Positions 7,303 through 16,489 are shown, counted from the stretch's first letter. The stretch is 52,000 bases of DNA from CAYPHY01 sp964410625 (GCA_964410625.1 CAYPHY010000035.1:1-52000); one strand, 5' to 3'. Numbers and translations: made by a program. The notes: a model not told the origin generated them from the sequence alone.

Positions 7303-8811
7303 GTGCAATCACCAGCGCAACCATTCAACACGCCAAGAGGTCTAACGCTTTCCAGACGGATTAGACGAGCGACAAGCCTGCTTTCTCGACCGACGCAATG
7401 GCGGCTTTTCCTCTGCGTGCTGCTCGCCAACGACATCGTAATGACCGGCATCGGCTTTTTGATCGCCGCTTGGATTCGTTTCAACCTGCAACTACCCTTT
7501 TTTAACCTGGAAGCCAAACCGACCGTTCCGACCATTACCGTCTTTGTCCTCGCCTTTGTCCCGCTCTGGTGTGGCATCTTTGCCGCCCAGGGTCTTTACC
7601 AAATACGCAACCTGCTTGGTGGAACCGAAGAATACGCGGCCACAGTCCGTGCCACTACCTTCGGTATGCTGTTAATTGTAGTCTTCGGCTTTCTCCGTCC
7701 CATCTTCACACCAGCCCGTGGCTGGGTGTTGCTCGCCTGGTTCTTTGCCATTGCCTGTGTCATCGGCGGCCGTTTTGCCCTGCGTCGCGTAATTTATTTA
7801 CTGCGACGGCGGGGCTTCTTCCTCAGCCCAACGCTCATCATCGGTGCCAACGACGAAGCCTGTACCCTGGCCGAACAACTTGCCACCTGGCGCACCTCCG
7901 GCCTCTTTATCCTCGGCTTTGTGGATAATCAGGCTGCTACCGGAACGCGCATCACCGGCCGCCTCCACACCCTGGGCGATTGTGACGATCTTGATAAGCT
8001 CATCCAAGAGCACGAAGTAGAAGAACTCGTTTTGGCAACCAGCGCACTCACCCAGGAACAAATTCTCACCATCTTCAAGCGCTACGGCGTTCGCCCAAAC
8101 CTGAACTTGCGCCTATCCTCTGGTCTATTTGAAATCATCAGCACCGGATTAGAGGTCAAAGAAGTGGCCTCAGTACCGCTGGTGCGGATCAACCACGTCC
8201 GCCTGACCGGCGTTGACTGGATATTGAAGAGCATCCTCGATATATTGGGTGGCCTCCTCTTGTCCATGCTTGTTGTTCCCTTCGTCCTGCTGATCGCCCT
8301 GATCATCAAATTTGATTCACCCGGTCCTATCTTTTATAAACGGCGGGTAATGGGTCTCAACGGCCGCCAATTCAACGCCTACAAGTTCCGTACCATGTAC
8401 ACCAACGGCGACGAAATTCTCGCGGCTTACCCGCAGTTGGAAGCGGAACTGAGCCAAAACCACAAGCTCAAAGACGATCCGCGCATCACCCCCATCGGCC
8501 GCTGGCTGCGCAAGACCAGCCTCGACGAGCTACCGCAACTACTCAATGTCCTTCGCCGCGAGATGTCCATTGTCGGCCCGCGCATGATCGCACCCGAAGA
8601 AATCGCCATGTACGATCAATGGGACATCAACCTGCTCACCGTTCATCCCGGCATCACCGGCCTCTGGCAAGTCAGCGGCCGTTCCGACATCCCCTATAAT
8701 GAGCGTGTCCACCTGGACATGCGCTACATCCGCAACTGGTCTATCTGGCTCGACCTGCACATCCTCTTCCGCACCATCCCTGCCGTCATCAAAGGTCACG
8801 GAGCCTATTAA
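7303..8811 (+). CDS. Undecaprenyl-phosphate sugar phosphotransferase (WbaP/WcaJ type)
   Basis: A 502-residue polyprenyl glycosylphosphotransferase that starts polysaccharide synthesis by moving a sugar-1-phosphate from an NDP-sugar to undecaprenyl phosphate. The N-terminal half has about four to five membrane helices (residues 37-160). A Rossmann-like CoA-binding-type domain follows (LIIGANDEACTLAEQL, about 180). The catalytic bacterial sugar transferase domain lies at about 300-502, with KRRVMGLNGRQFNAYKFRTM, DELPQLLNVLRREMSIVGPR and HPGITGLWQVSGRSD. GTG start with GAGGGGAAC upstream. The long gap before it and the structured leader suggest its own promoter or a control point in the operon. 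Confidence 0.93.
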   Translation: MQSPAQPFNTPRGLTLSRRIRRATSLLSRPTQWRLFLCVLLANDIVMTGIGFLIAAWIRFNLQLPFFNLEAKPTVPTITVFVLAFVPLWCGIFAAQGLYQIRNLLGGTEEYAATVRATTFGMLLIVVFGFLRPIFTPARGWVLLAWFFAIACVIGGRFALRRVIYLLRRRGFFLSPTLIIGANDEACTLAEQLATWRTSGLFILGFVDNQAATGTRITGRLHTLGDCDDLDKLIQEHEVEELVLATSALTQEQILTIFKRYGVRPNLNLRLSSGLFEIISTGLEVKEVASVPLVRINHVRLTGVDWILKSILDILGGLLLSMLVVPFVLLIALIIKFDSPGPIFYKRRVMGLNGRQFNAYKFRTMYTNGDEILAAYPQLEAELSQNHKLKDDPRITPIGRWLRKTSLDELPQLLNVLRREMSIVGPRMIAPEEIAMYDQWDINLLTVHPGITGLWQVSGRSDIPYNERVHLDMRYIRNWSIWLDLHILFRTIPAVIKGHGAY

Positions 8812-8813
8812 AA

Positions 8814-8861
8814 GGTGAACGGTAAGCAGTCCGATAACCGCTTACCGTTCACTGCTTACCG
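8814..8861. repeat. Inverted simple-repeat element (GGTAAGCAGT type)
   Basis: GTGAACGGTAAG (8815-8826) is the exact complement of CTTACCGTTCAC (8841-8852), with a 14-nt loop. The second arm continues with another CTGCTTACC unit. It fills the gap between the priming transferase and Wzz genes. Confidence 0.75.
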
Positions 8862-8875
8862 ATTCTCGAGGAAAT

Positions 8876-10591
8876 ATGGAACTTAAAGCCTACATCGCTC
8901 CGCTACGCAAATGGTGGTGGCTCTTAATCGCCTCCACGCTCGTTGCCGCCATCTCTAGTTTTATCGCCGTCAGCCAGCAACCACCCATCTACCAGGCCAA
9001 AGCAACGCTGCTCATCGGCAACGCGATCAACAATCCCAACCCCACCGGCAACGACTTTTTTCTCAGCCAGCAACTCGCCCAAACGTACACCGCAATCGCC
9101 CAACGCGAAGTTGTGCGTAACGCCGTGATGGACAGGCTCGGGATAGCTTGGCTACCGGAATACACCGCCCGCGGCGTCCCAAACACTCAATTGCTCGAAA
9201 TCATCGTCACCGACACCAGCCCCGAACGGGCAATGGTCATCGCCAACGAGCTGGCTAACCAGGTCGTCCTGCTCACCCCCACCAGTGGCAATCAGCAAGA
9301 TGACCAGGAGCGAGCGATATTCATCAGCCAACAGCTTGATGATCTCGAAGCAAAGATTGAAGAGACAAAAAACGAGATTCTGGTCAAACAAGATGAGTTG
9401 GCCGAACTGTTCAGCGCCCGCCAGATTGCCGACACGCAAGGTCAGATCGCAGCCCTGGATACTAAGCTCGACACCTTACAGAGCAACTACGCCTCCCTGC
9501 TCGCCAGTACCTCCCAAGGCGCAGTCAACACGCTCAGCATCATCGAACCGGCAATCCAGCCACAAGTTCCGATTGGCCCGGAAGTGATTATGACGGTAAT
9601 CACGGCCGCCGCCATCGGTCTCTCGCTTTCCGTCGGTGCTGCCTATTTGCTTGAATATCTCGACGACACCGTGAAAACCCCCGACGACGTGCAAAGTGCT
9701 GCCCAACTACCAACCCTGACCGGTATTGCCAGCTTCAAGACGGCCGGCGACGAAAAGTACCATCTGATAACCCAAAAGCAACCCCGTTCGCCCATATCCG
9801 AAGCCTACCGCGCCCTGCGCACAGCCATCCTCTTCACCAATGTGGATAAAAAAGCCCGCACCATTCTGATCACCAGCCCCAATCCGGGAGAAGGTAAGAG
9901 CCTGACGGCCGCCAACCTTGCCGTCGTCATGGCCCAGGCTGGGCACAAAGTGCTGCTCATTGATGCTGACCTGCGGCGGCCGGTGCAGCACAAAGTCTTC
10001 GACCTCCATAGAAATTATGGCTTGACCGACCTCCTGGTGGAAATGTCTCCTCAGTTAGACGCGACAACGGCCGGTAAGACCTATCTTGGCGTTCAGCAGG
10101 CGGTGATGGAAACCAATCAGCAAGGCTTATTTATATTATCAAGTGGCTCAGTGCCGCCCAACCCGGCCGAACTGGCCGGATCAGGCAAGATGAAAGCCTT
10201 GCTCGATACCCTTGCCCAGCGCTTCGACTTCCTGATCATTGACAGCCCTCCTAGCTTGGCCGTGACCGATGCTGTTATCCTTAGCACACGGGTAGACAGT
10301 GTCATCCTGATTGCGAATGCCGGAATGACCCGGCGCAATCAGCTCAAACAAGCGGTTGACAAATTGCGTGAAGTCAACGCCAACCTTGCTGGCATCACCC
10401 TCAATCGTCAGACAGCCAGAAGCGGCGACTACTACTATTACTACTACTATCGCAAATCCTACTACCACAATGACTCGGACGGCGACAGTGATCAAGGCCA
10501 GGCGACTGCTCCACAGAAGAAGAAAAAGCAGCGCAGCTCCGGGTTAGCGCGATTCCCATTGCCCGAATTTCTCGCCAGAAGACTTGGCTAA
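8876..10591 (+). CDS. Polysaccharide co-polymerase fused to BY-type tyrosine kinase (Wzz-CpsD type)
   Basis: A 571-residue protein that controls chain length and export of a surface polysaccharide. It has a Wzz domain with membrane helices at about residues 13-32 and 238-260 and a coiled segment between them. The kinase domain follows, with Walker A SPNPGEGKS (about 334-342), A' LLIDADLRRP (about 361-370) and Walker B LIIDSPPS (about 453). The tail carries a tyrosine cluster (about 517-532: seven consecutive Tyr, then RKSYY), the expected site of trans-autophosphorylation. The start is supported by GAGGAAAT before the ATG. The next element is a strong terminator, so this is the last gene of the operon. 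Confidence 0.95.
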   Translation: MELKAYIAPLRKWWWLLIASTLVAAISSFIAVSQQPPIYQAKATLLIGNAINNPNPTGNDFFLSQQLAQTYTAIAQREVVRNAVMDRLGIAWLPEYTARGVPNTQLLEIIVTDTSPERAMVIANELANQVVLLTPTSGNQQDDQERAIFISQQLDDLEAKIEETKNEILVKQDELAELFSARQIADTQGQIAALDTKLDTLQSNYASLLASTSQGAVNTLSIIEPAIQPQVPIGPEVIMTVITAAAIGLSLSVGAAYLLEYLDDTVKTPDDVQSAAQLPTLTGIASFKTAGDEKYHLITQKQPRSPISEAYRALRTAILFTNVDKKARTILITSPNPGEGKSLTAANLAVVMAQAGHKVLLIDADLRRPVQHKVFDLHRNYGLTDLLVEMSPQLDATTAGKTYLGVQQAVMETNQQGLFILSSGSVPPNPAELAGSGKMKALLDTLAQRFDFLIIDSPPSLAVTDAVILSTRVDSVILIANAGMTRRNQLKQAVDKLREVNANLAGITLNRQTARSGDYYYYYYYRKSYYHNDSDGDSDQGQATAPQKKKKQRSSGLARFPLPEFLARRLG

Positions 10592-10612
10592 CAAGCCTGC
10601 CCATACAAAAGT

Positions 10613-10663
10613 AAAATCCCGTCATCCGTTGGTGGCATTAGCCAACGGATGACGGGATTTTTT
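10613..10663 (+). terminator. Strong bidirectional rho-independent terminator
   Basis: A perfect 20-bp stem (10613-10632 with 10642-10661) with a 9-nt loop, A-rich on the left and T-rich on the right, so it works in both directions. It ends the polysaccharide operon on the plus strand and the NusG-paralogue transcript on the minus strand. Confidence 0.95.
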
Positions 10664-10695
10664 GTTTTCATTTGCTGCGGCCGCCAGGCCACAGT

Positions 10696-11277
10696 TCACG
10701 CTTTCCGTTTGTGTTGCTTGGGTCTGTGCGGTTTGCGAATCTTCTCGATCGCGTCATCCCCCAGTTTAATCCGTCGCGGATGTCGCCCTAAGAAGGCCAG
10801 TAATACTTGTACCCGTTCCCGGCCAGGAAGGCGCATATCAAAGATAGCCTCATACCCGGCAAACGGCCCGCTGACAATTCGCACCGGATCCCCTGGCTCC
10901 AGCCCATCAAAGACAAGCCCCCCAGCCTCCTCGATTCGCACCATGCGATTCCGCAACTCATTGATCAGATTGTCCGGCACAACAGACGGTCTGTTTCCAA
11001 ATGAGACCAGTCTATGCACACCGGGCATCCAATTGAAGGCATTAAGCCCCAACGTTTGCAGATCGGCATGGATGAATAGATAACCTGGGAAAAAGGGCCG
11101 AATCCTGGCCGAACGTGGATCGGCCGGTTTCACACGTACGCGGGGATAAAACACGGCCGTCGCCCCATCTTCATCTGGCGCGTGTATATCCCTTATCCCT
11201 TCCTGGGAAAGTAATAGATCATAAACAGAGCGTTCTTTATGGGGCTTTACATGCAGCACATACCATTTATTCGCCAT
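10696..11277 (-). CDS. NusG paralogue (RfaH/LoaP/UpxY-type antiterminator)
   Basis: A 193-residue protein starting MANKWYVLHVKPHKERSVYD, the NusG N-terminal (NGN) domain, with PFFPGYLFIHADL near residue 70. The C-terminal KOW motif is GDPVRIVSGPFAGYEA (about residues 131-146). A basic tail (RKPHRPKQHKRKA) follows. A TTG start 10 codons upstream is possible, but the ATG begins the conserved domain. Specialised NusG paralogues beside polysaccharide operons let RNA polymerase read through early termination signals. Here the gene converges on the exopolysaccharide operon. Housekeeping NusG normally sits with secE/rplK, so this is most likely a paralogue (inference). Confidence 0.85.
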   Translation of the reverse strand: MANKWYVLHVKPHKERSVYDLLLSQEGIRDIHAPDEDGATAVFYPRVRVKPADPRSARIRPFFPGYLFIHADLQTLGLNAFNWMPGVHRLVSFGNRPSVVPDNLINELRNRMVRIEEAGGLVFDGLEPGDPVRIVSGPFAGYEAIFDMRLPGRERVQVLLAFLGRHPRRIKLGDDAIEKIRKPHRPKQHKRKA

Positions 11278-11312
11278 GACCCCGTCCGAGAGAATATATA
11301 GTTGCAAACTGG

Positions 11313-11334
11313 ATTGGTTCTAATTGTAACCAAT
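11313..11334 (-). promoter_or_regulatory. Inverted repeat ATTGGTT-N8-AACCAAT upstream of the NusG paralogue
   Basis: A perfect 7-bp inverted repeat with an 8-bp spacer lies 36-57 bp before the ATG. A TACAAT -10-like hexamer on the minus strand falls inside it. This arrangement suits a repressor site. No regulator can be named. Confidence 0.45.
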
Positions 11335-11422
11335 AAAGTTCACTTTAGCATATTACTCACGGCTACGGGTCAATGATCTGGAGAAAATAAGTAATTTAAC
11401 GCGCTTAAGAAGAGAGGTGATC

Positions 11423-11483
11423 AAAAAAGCTCTCCCCTTGAAATAAAACACTTGAACCAATGCTTAATTATAAGGGGAGAGCT
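11423..11483 (-). terminator. Probable terminator downstream of gyrB
   Basis: AAGGGGAGAGCT (11472-11483) pairs exactly with AGCTCTCCCCTT (11428-11439) across a 32-nt loop. On the minus strand it is followed by six T. It lies about 100 nt after the gyrB stop codon. Confidence 0.7.
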
Positions 11484-11503
11484 ATGCGGCCAATTTGACC
11501 ATG

Positions 11504-11567
11504 TATTCTCAATATTTCATGAGACGTATTCTCAATTTATCCTGAGATATTCTCAATATATTTGAGA
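11504..11567. repeat. Three tandem 21-23-bp imperfect palindromes (TTCTCA...TGAGA)
   Basis: Units begin at 11504, 11527 and 11548. Each reads TATTCTCA, then 6-8 A/T-rich bases, then (T)GAGA, so each is itself an inverted repeat. The spacing is about two helical turns. They lie between the gyrB stop and its terminator. Confidence 0.7.
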
Positions 11568-11585
11568 TCCTACACTACAATTCGC

Positions 11586-13517
11586 TTACACATCCAGGTT
11601 GCGGACCTCGCCGGCGTGGGTGGTGATGAAACGGCGGCGGGGGGCAACTTCATTGCCCATCAGCATATCAAAGGTGCGGTCAGCGATGACGGCATCTTCG
11701 ATAGTTACCTGAAGCAGCGTCCGTTGTGCCGGGTCCATCGTCGTCTCCCATAGCTGTTCGGCGTTCATCTCCCCAAGACCCTTGTAGCGTTGAATGCTAT
11801 ACTTTTGCCCGTCCAGCTTCTTGAGCAGCTCGCTTTGCTGGGCTTCAGTATAGGTATAGAGTAGCTCTTTGCCGTGCTTGATCGCGTAAAGCGGTGGCTG
11901 GGCGATGTAGAGATGGCCGTTTTCGATTAGTTCCGGCATATAGCGGAAGAAGAAGGTCAGCAACAGGGTGCGGATGTGGCTGCCGTCTACGTCAGCGTCG
12001 GTCATGACGATGGTACGGCCGTAGCGCAAGTTACTTAAATCAAACGACTCGCCAATGCCTGTACCCAGCGCGGAGATCAACGCCTTCACTTCGTTGTTGG
12101 TCAGAATCTTGTCTAGCCGGGCGCGTTCGGTATTCAAAATCTTGCCGCGCAGAGGAAGGATGGCCTGGAAGTGGCGGTCGCGCCCTTGCTTGGCGGTTCC
12201 ACCGGCCGAATCACCCTCAACAATGTAGAGTTCGCACTTCGCCGGGTCGCGCTCGGAGCAGTCGGCCAGCTTACCGGGGAGGGTCAAGCTTTCCAACGCG
12301 CTCTTGCGCATCACCAGTTCTTTGGCCTTACGAGCCGCGTCGCGGGCGCGAGAGGTCATCAAGCAACGCTCGATGATCCGCTTCGCCTCACGGGGGTTTT
12401 CATCCAGATAGGCCCCCAGGGCTTCCGATGTCACCGAGGAGACAATGCCTGCCACCTCCGCGTTCATCAGCTTCACCTTCGTCTGGCTTTCAAACTGCGG
12501 GTCGGGATGCTTGATGCTGACCACCATCGTCACCCCTTCGCGCGTGTCCTCGCTGGAGAAGTTGAGGTCCTTTTCCTTCAGGAAGTTATTCTTGCGTGCA
12601 TAGTTGTTGAGCACGCGGGTTAGTGCGCTACGCGCGCCGGAGAGATGTGTACCACCGTCGGGCGTGTGGATGGTGTTGGCAAAGGCGTATTCGGAGATGG
12701 CAACGCCATCGGTGAATTGCAAAGCCACTTCCACATCAATGTTGTCCACTTCCTTATGCCCATAGACCACATCGTGGAGTGTCGTCCGGCGGCGATTGAG
12801 ATAGCGGACGAAGGATTTGACACCCCCTTCAAAGTAGAAGTTCATCTCGCGCGAAGGGGTCGCCCGCTCATCCACCAGACTCATATAAACGCCACTGGTG
12901 ATGAAGGCCATTTCGCGGATGCGATTGGAGAACCATTCAAAGCGGAAATCCCTATCTTCGACGAAGATTTCCGGGTCATACTTAAAGGTGGTAGTGGTGC
13001 CGGTGCTTTCTCCAGACTTAAGCTTGCGCTTCTTCTCCACCTTCGTTTGCGGAATACCACGTTCGTAACGCTGGTGCCACAGATGACCATCGCGGCGAAC
13101 ATTGACTTCCATCCATTCGGAAACAGCGTTGACGGCCGCCGCGCCCACACCATGCAACCCGCCAGAAACCTTGTAGGCAGCATTGTCGAACTTACCACCA
13201 GAGTGCAAGCTGGTATGGACTAGTTGCAGGGCAGAGACCTTCTCAATGGGATGTTCCGCCACCGGAATACCATAGCCATTGTCTTGGACGGTGACGCTGG
13301 AGTCGGGATGAATGGTGACCTCAATGCGGTCGCAACGGCCAGCCAGCGCCTCGTCAATCGAGTTGTCAATAATTTCATAGACAATATGATGGAGTGCTTT
13401 GGCGTCTGTGCCGCCGATATACATACCGGGGCGGCGACGGACCGCCTCCAGACCTTTTAGCACCTGGATACTGGCGGCATCGTAACTGATGTTAGTTGGT
13501 TTTGTTTTTGTAGCCAT
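11586..13517 (-). CDS. gyrB: DNA gyrase subunit B
   Basis: A 643-residue type IIA topoisomerase ATPase subunit that, with GyrA, introduces negative supercoils using ATP. The GHKL ATPase motifs are visible: DNSIDEALAG (about 51), VQDNGYGIP (about 75) and SGGLHGVGAAAVNAV (about 118). The Toprim domain has EGDSAGGTAKQGRDRHFQAI and TDADVDGSHIRTLL. The C-terminus is the usual YKGLGEMNAEQLWETTMDP followed by GNEVAPRRRFI. The length fits GyrB without the proteobacterial insert. ParE cannot be excluded from sequence alone. No dnaA, recF or gyrA is beside it. It has a long, partly structured 5' leader. Confidence 0.93.
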   Translation of the reverse strand: MATKTKPTNISYDAASIQVLKGLEAVRRRPGMYIGGTDAKALHHIVYEIIDNSIDEALAGRCDRIEVTIHPDSSVTVQDNGYGIPVAEHPIEKVSALQLVHTSLHSGGKFDNAAYKVSGGLHGVGAAAVNAVSEWMEVNVRRDGHLWHQRYERGIPQTKVEKKRKLKSGESTGTTTTFKYDPEIFVEDRDFRFEWFSNRIREMAFITSGVYMSLVDERATPSREMNFYFEGGVKSFVRYLNRRRTTLHDVVYGHKEVDNIDVEVALQFTDGVAISEYAFANTIHTPDGGTHLSGARSALTRVLNNYARKNNFLKEKDLNFSSEDTREGVTMVVSIKHPDPQFESQTKVKLMNAEVAGIVSSVTSEALGAYLDENPREAKRIIERCLMTSRARDAARKAKELVMRKSALESLTLPGKLADCSERDPAKCELYIVEGDSAGGTAKQGRDRHFQAILPLRGKILNTERARLDKILTNNEVKALISALGTGIGESFDLSNLRYGRTIVMTDADVDGSHIRTLLLTFFFRYMPELIENGHLYIAQPPLYAIKHGKELLYTYTEAQQSELLKKLDGQKYSIQRYKGLGEMNAEQLWETTMDPAQRTLLQVTIEDAVIADRTFDMLMGNEVAPRRRFITTHAGEVRNLDV

Positions 13518-14052
13518 AGTTTTATAATTAAATGAATTAGTGATTCGCCTATCGGTTAGAGTAACATGCGCTAAGCTGGCGCGAACTTGTTTCCATGTTC
13601 AAGTGCCATAGGGGTATAGAGGCCAGCGTTAGCCAGGAACGCCTTCATCGGCCGCCCATAATAGCTCCTACTCAAAACCAGCCGTGAGTGTGACCCATAC
13701 TCCTGGCAGCGAGACCAAATTTTCCTGTTTTTGCATCATCGTTTAACCCATAAATTATACCACATTTGTTCTAAAGGGACGATAAAATTACCATTAACTT
13801 TCCCTGAGTCGGGTTTTCCGTCTGGGGTTTTCGCGCTATGCTAGGAGGTAGACGTTTTCGGGTGTTTGTTGCGGCCGTCCTTCTTGATGACCCCAAATTG
13901 TCACTCTTACTACCCGATAGCTGTAAAATGGATATACTTCTTTCCAAGAAGAGAATGAAAGATTAAGAGATTAGAGCCTGGCTGGCAGGAAAGCTGCTTT
14001 GCTCTTCATTCTTACCTACTAAACTTGCTAAATCCGTTGAGGAGAGTTCCTA
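13518..14052. promoter_or_regulatory. Divergent promoter region of gyrB and the MoxR operon
   Basis: No gene is supported in these 535 bp. On the minus strand a TATAAT (complement of 13754-13759) would give a gyrB leader of about 230 nt; its -35 is weak. The leader contains GGCGTT-CCTGGCT-AACGCT and other short stems. On the plus side the MoxR start at 14053 has GAGGAG eight bases upstream, and TAAAAT (13925-13930) and TATACT (13933-13938) are possible -10 boxes. I see no known riboswitch. Confidence 0.5.
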
Positions 14053-15021
14053 ATGGTTGATATACAGGAGATTGCCAATCGAATTGTGGAAAACGTGGAA
14101 CGGGTGATTGTCGGCAAGCGGCCGCCCGTCCAATTGACCGTCTTAGGTCTGCTGTGCCAGGGGCATATCCTGATTGAGGATGTGCCGGGTGTGGGCAAGA
14201 CGGTATTGGCAAAGGCCATTGCCAAATCGGTTGGCTGTAAGTTTCAACGAATCCAATTCACTCCCGACATGTTGCCCAGTGATGTCACCGGCGTGTCGGT
14301 TTTTAACCAGCAGACGCGCGAATTCGAGTTTCGCCCCGGCCCCATCCACGCCCAAATTGTCCTGGTGGATGAGATCAACCGCGCCACGCCGAAAACGCAG
14401 TCCGCTTTGCTAGAGGCGATGGAAGAGCGACAGGTGACTGTGGACGGCCAAACCTATCCGCTGGAGTCCCCTTTTATGGTTTTGGCAACGCAGAACCCAA
14501 TTGAGTATGAAGGGACGTTCCCGCTGCCAGAGGCGCAGCTAGATCGTTTCATGTTGCGCATTCGCCTGGGGTATCCGGCCAAGAATGAAGAAATCGAGAT
14601 TCTGCAACGCCAGCAACATGAGCATCCGTTATATTCGATTGAGCAGGTGGCCGATGTGAATGAGTTGTTGGCGGCGCAACAGGCGGTCAAGGATGTTTAT
14701 GTGGATGAGTTGGTGAAGGATTACATCGTCAATATCGTCCGCCAGACGCGCGAACATCCCGATGTCTATCTCGGTTCCAGTTCGCGCGGCGCGCTGGCGA
14801 TATTCCGGCTGAGCCAGGCACGGGCAGCGATGTTCGGCCGCGACTATGTATTGCCCGATGATGTCAAGGCGTTGGCCGGTTCAGCATTAGGCCACCGCAT
14901 TATTGTTGGCCCGGCGGCACGCATCAAGGATATTGAGCCGGAGCAGATTGTCCATGATATTTTGGACGCCACGGCCGTTCCGGGAGCGCATGTCGGCCGT
15001 CTGAAAGGAGTCCCTGCATAG
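14053..15021 (+). CDS. MoxR-family AAA+ ATPase
   Basis: A 322-residue chaperone-like ATPase. Walker A is GVGKT within EDVPGVGKTVLAKAIA (about 39-54), Walker B is VLVDEINRATPKTQSALLEA (about 105), and sensor 1 is LATQNPIEYEGTFPLPEAQLDRF, the signature of the MoxR class. The C-terminal lid holds SSRGALAIFRLSQARA and DVKALA. MoxR proteins help mature or activate partner proteins, usually of von Willebrand or DUF58 type. The next gene is a DUF58 protein 52 bp away, the standard pairing. Start: ATG with GAGGAG upstream. Confidence 0.93.
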   Translation: MVDIQEIANRIVENVERVIVGKRPPVQLTVLGLLCQGHILIEDVPGVGKTVLAKAIAKSVGCKFQRIQFTPDMLPSDVTGVSVFNQQTREFEFRPGPIHAQIVLVDEINRATPKTQSALLEAMEERQVTVDGQTYPLESPFMVLATQNPIEYEGTFPLPEAQLDRFMLRIRLGYPAKNEEIEILQRQQHEHPLYSIEQVADVNELLAAQQAVKDVYVDELVKDYIVNIVRQTREHPDVYLGSSSRGALAIFRLSQARAAMFGRDYVLPDDVKALAGSALGHRIIVGPAARIKDIEPEQIVHDILDATAVPGAHVGRLKGVPA

Positions 15022-15062
15022 TGACACTGCCCACTGCCAACTTTCTACTGACTACTAAACAA
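15021..15062. repeat. Degenerate CACTGCC/CTACTGA repeat between moxR and DUF58 genes
   Basis: Short units (ACTGCCCACTGCCAAC, CTACTGACTACT) fill most of the 52-bp gap. Only one arm is present; its complement type is seen at 22285-22322. Confidence 0.6.
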
Positions 15063-15073
15063 GAGGGACCGGC

Positions 15074-16372
15074 GTGATCCGCTTTCTCAGCCAGCGACGC
15101 ACTGTCATCTTTGCCCTGGCCCTGCTGGCCTTTTTGGCTGGCTTGCAAACGGGGCGTGATATTCTTTTCACGCTATCCTATTTGCTAGGGCTGTTGTTGA
15201 TTCTTTCCTTCCTCTGGGCCTGGGCAAATATCAACTGGGTGCATCTCTCGCGCATCACGCGCGTGCGCCGCACCCAGGTCGGCCGGCCGATGGAAGAACG
15301 CTTTGTCGTCCGCAATACGAGCATTGTGCCGAAGCTGTGGCTCGAAGTCCGCGATTTTTCGACCCTGCCCAGCCACTTCTCCAGTCATGTCGTCCATAGT
15401 CTGGGGCCACGCCAATCCTATAGCTGGCGGGTTAACACCATTTGCCAGCAGCGCGGCCGTTACCAGCTTGGCCCGCTGCGACTGCGCTCCAGCGATCCCT
15501 TTGGCCTTTTTCCAATGGAGCGCGATCTCGTTCCAACCACCAACGTCGTCATCTTCCCACTGACGGTAGACATCCACCAATTTGCCTTACCCATCGGTAT
15601 ATTGCCTGGTGGCGATGCGCTACGCCGCCGCACCCACTACGTGACGACCAATGCCGCTGGCGTGCGCGATTACGCGCCGGGGGACAGCTTTAACCGCATT
15701 CATTGGCGCAGCACCGCCCGCCGCGACCGGATGATCGTCAAGGAGTTTGAACTCGATCCGCTGGCCGATATTTGGATTGTCCTCGATATGTCGGTGTACG
15801 GACATGTCAAACCAGTGGTATCGTTGGCGCAATCTCCGGAACCAGGGGACATCCCTGCCTGGTTAAAGATGGAGGAGTTCCGTCTGCCGGAATCAACGGA
15901 GGAATATACAGTGACGATAGCCGCGTCGGTGGCGCAATACTTCTTACGTCGTGATCGGGCGGTTGGCTTGCTGGGATATGGGCAGTCGAACGAAGTGGTG
16001 CAACCGGACCGTGGCGAACGCCAGCTAAACCGCATTTTGGAGACGCTGTCCGTCCTCCGTGCTGAGGGGGATGTGCCGGTGCAGGACGTGGTACATGCCG
16101 AGTCCCATCTCTTTCCGCGCGGCTCAACGGTGATTGTGGTGACGCCAAACCCGCGCGAGGAGTGGGCAACGGCCGCGCGGCAATTGACGCGACGTGGCTT
16201 GCGCGTGGTGACAATCCTGGTCAACCCCGCTTCCTTCCAGGGTTCGCGCTCGGCCGAGCCACTTTACACCCTGCTGCAAATGACCGGGCAGGTGGCCTAC
16301 CTGGTCAACAACGGCGACAACCTCACCAACGCCCTCAGCCGAGGCGCTTCGCAAAATACGGTATTGGTTTAG
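15074..16372 (+). CDS. DUF58 domain membrane protein
   Basis: A 432-residue protein with two membrane helices at residues about 9-45 and a long globular part. The DUF58 signature is at about 190-220: VRDYAPGDSFNRIHWRSTAR, followed by RDRMIVKEFE. The later IVLDMS and TVIVVTPNP segments resemble a von Willebrand A-like fold. GTG start with AAGAGGGACC upstream. DUF58 proteins are partners of MoxR ATPases. Their exact function is unknown; membrane or cell-envelope assembly is often proposed. The gap before it consists of a degenerate ACTGCCCACTGCC repeat. Confidence 0.88.
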   Translation: MIRFLSQRRTVIFALALLAFLAGLQTGRDILFTLSYLLGLLLILSFLWAWANINWVHLSRITRVRRTQVGRPMEERFVVRNTSIVPKLWLEVRDFSTLPSHFSSHVVHSLGPRQSYSWRVNTICQQRGRYQLGPLRLRSSDPFGLFPMERDLVPTTNVVIFPLTVDIHQFALPIGILPGGDALRRRTHYVTTNAAGVRDYAPGDSFNRIHWRSTARRDRMIVKEFELDPLADIWIVLDMSVYGHVKPVVSLAQSPEPGDIPAWLKMEEFRLPESTEEYTVTIAASVAQYFLRRDRAVGLLGYGQSNEVVQPDRGERQLNRILETLSVLRAEGDVPVQDVVHAESHLFPRGSTVIVVTPNPREEWATAARQLTRRGLRVVTILVNPASFQGSRSAEPLYTLLQMTGQVAYLVNNGDNLTNALSRGASQNTVLV

Positions 16373-16462
16373 TAGAGATTTAGAGATTGGAGATTTGGGG
16401 ATTTGGAGACTAAGAGACTAAGAGACTGAAAGATTATCTCTTCACTCGCCACTCATCCCCCC
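16373..16462. repeat. GA-rich arm plus CT-rich arm, intergenic
   Basis: Repeats of GAGATTTAGAGATTGG and AGACTAAG are followed by a CT-rich stretch (ATCTCTTCACTCGCCACTC). It lies directly after the DUF58 stop. Confidence 0.7.
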
Positions 16463-16489
16463 TTTTAACCGAATTTTAAGCGAGCAAAA

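Noticed and set aside
13518..13750. Leader peptide of gyrB (19 codons from an ATGATG on the minus strand)
   Set aside because: No ribosome binding site before it and no regulatory codon run; it may be chance in a long leader.
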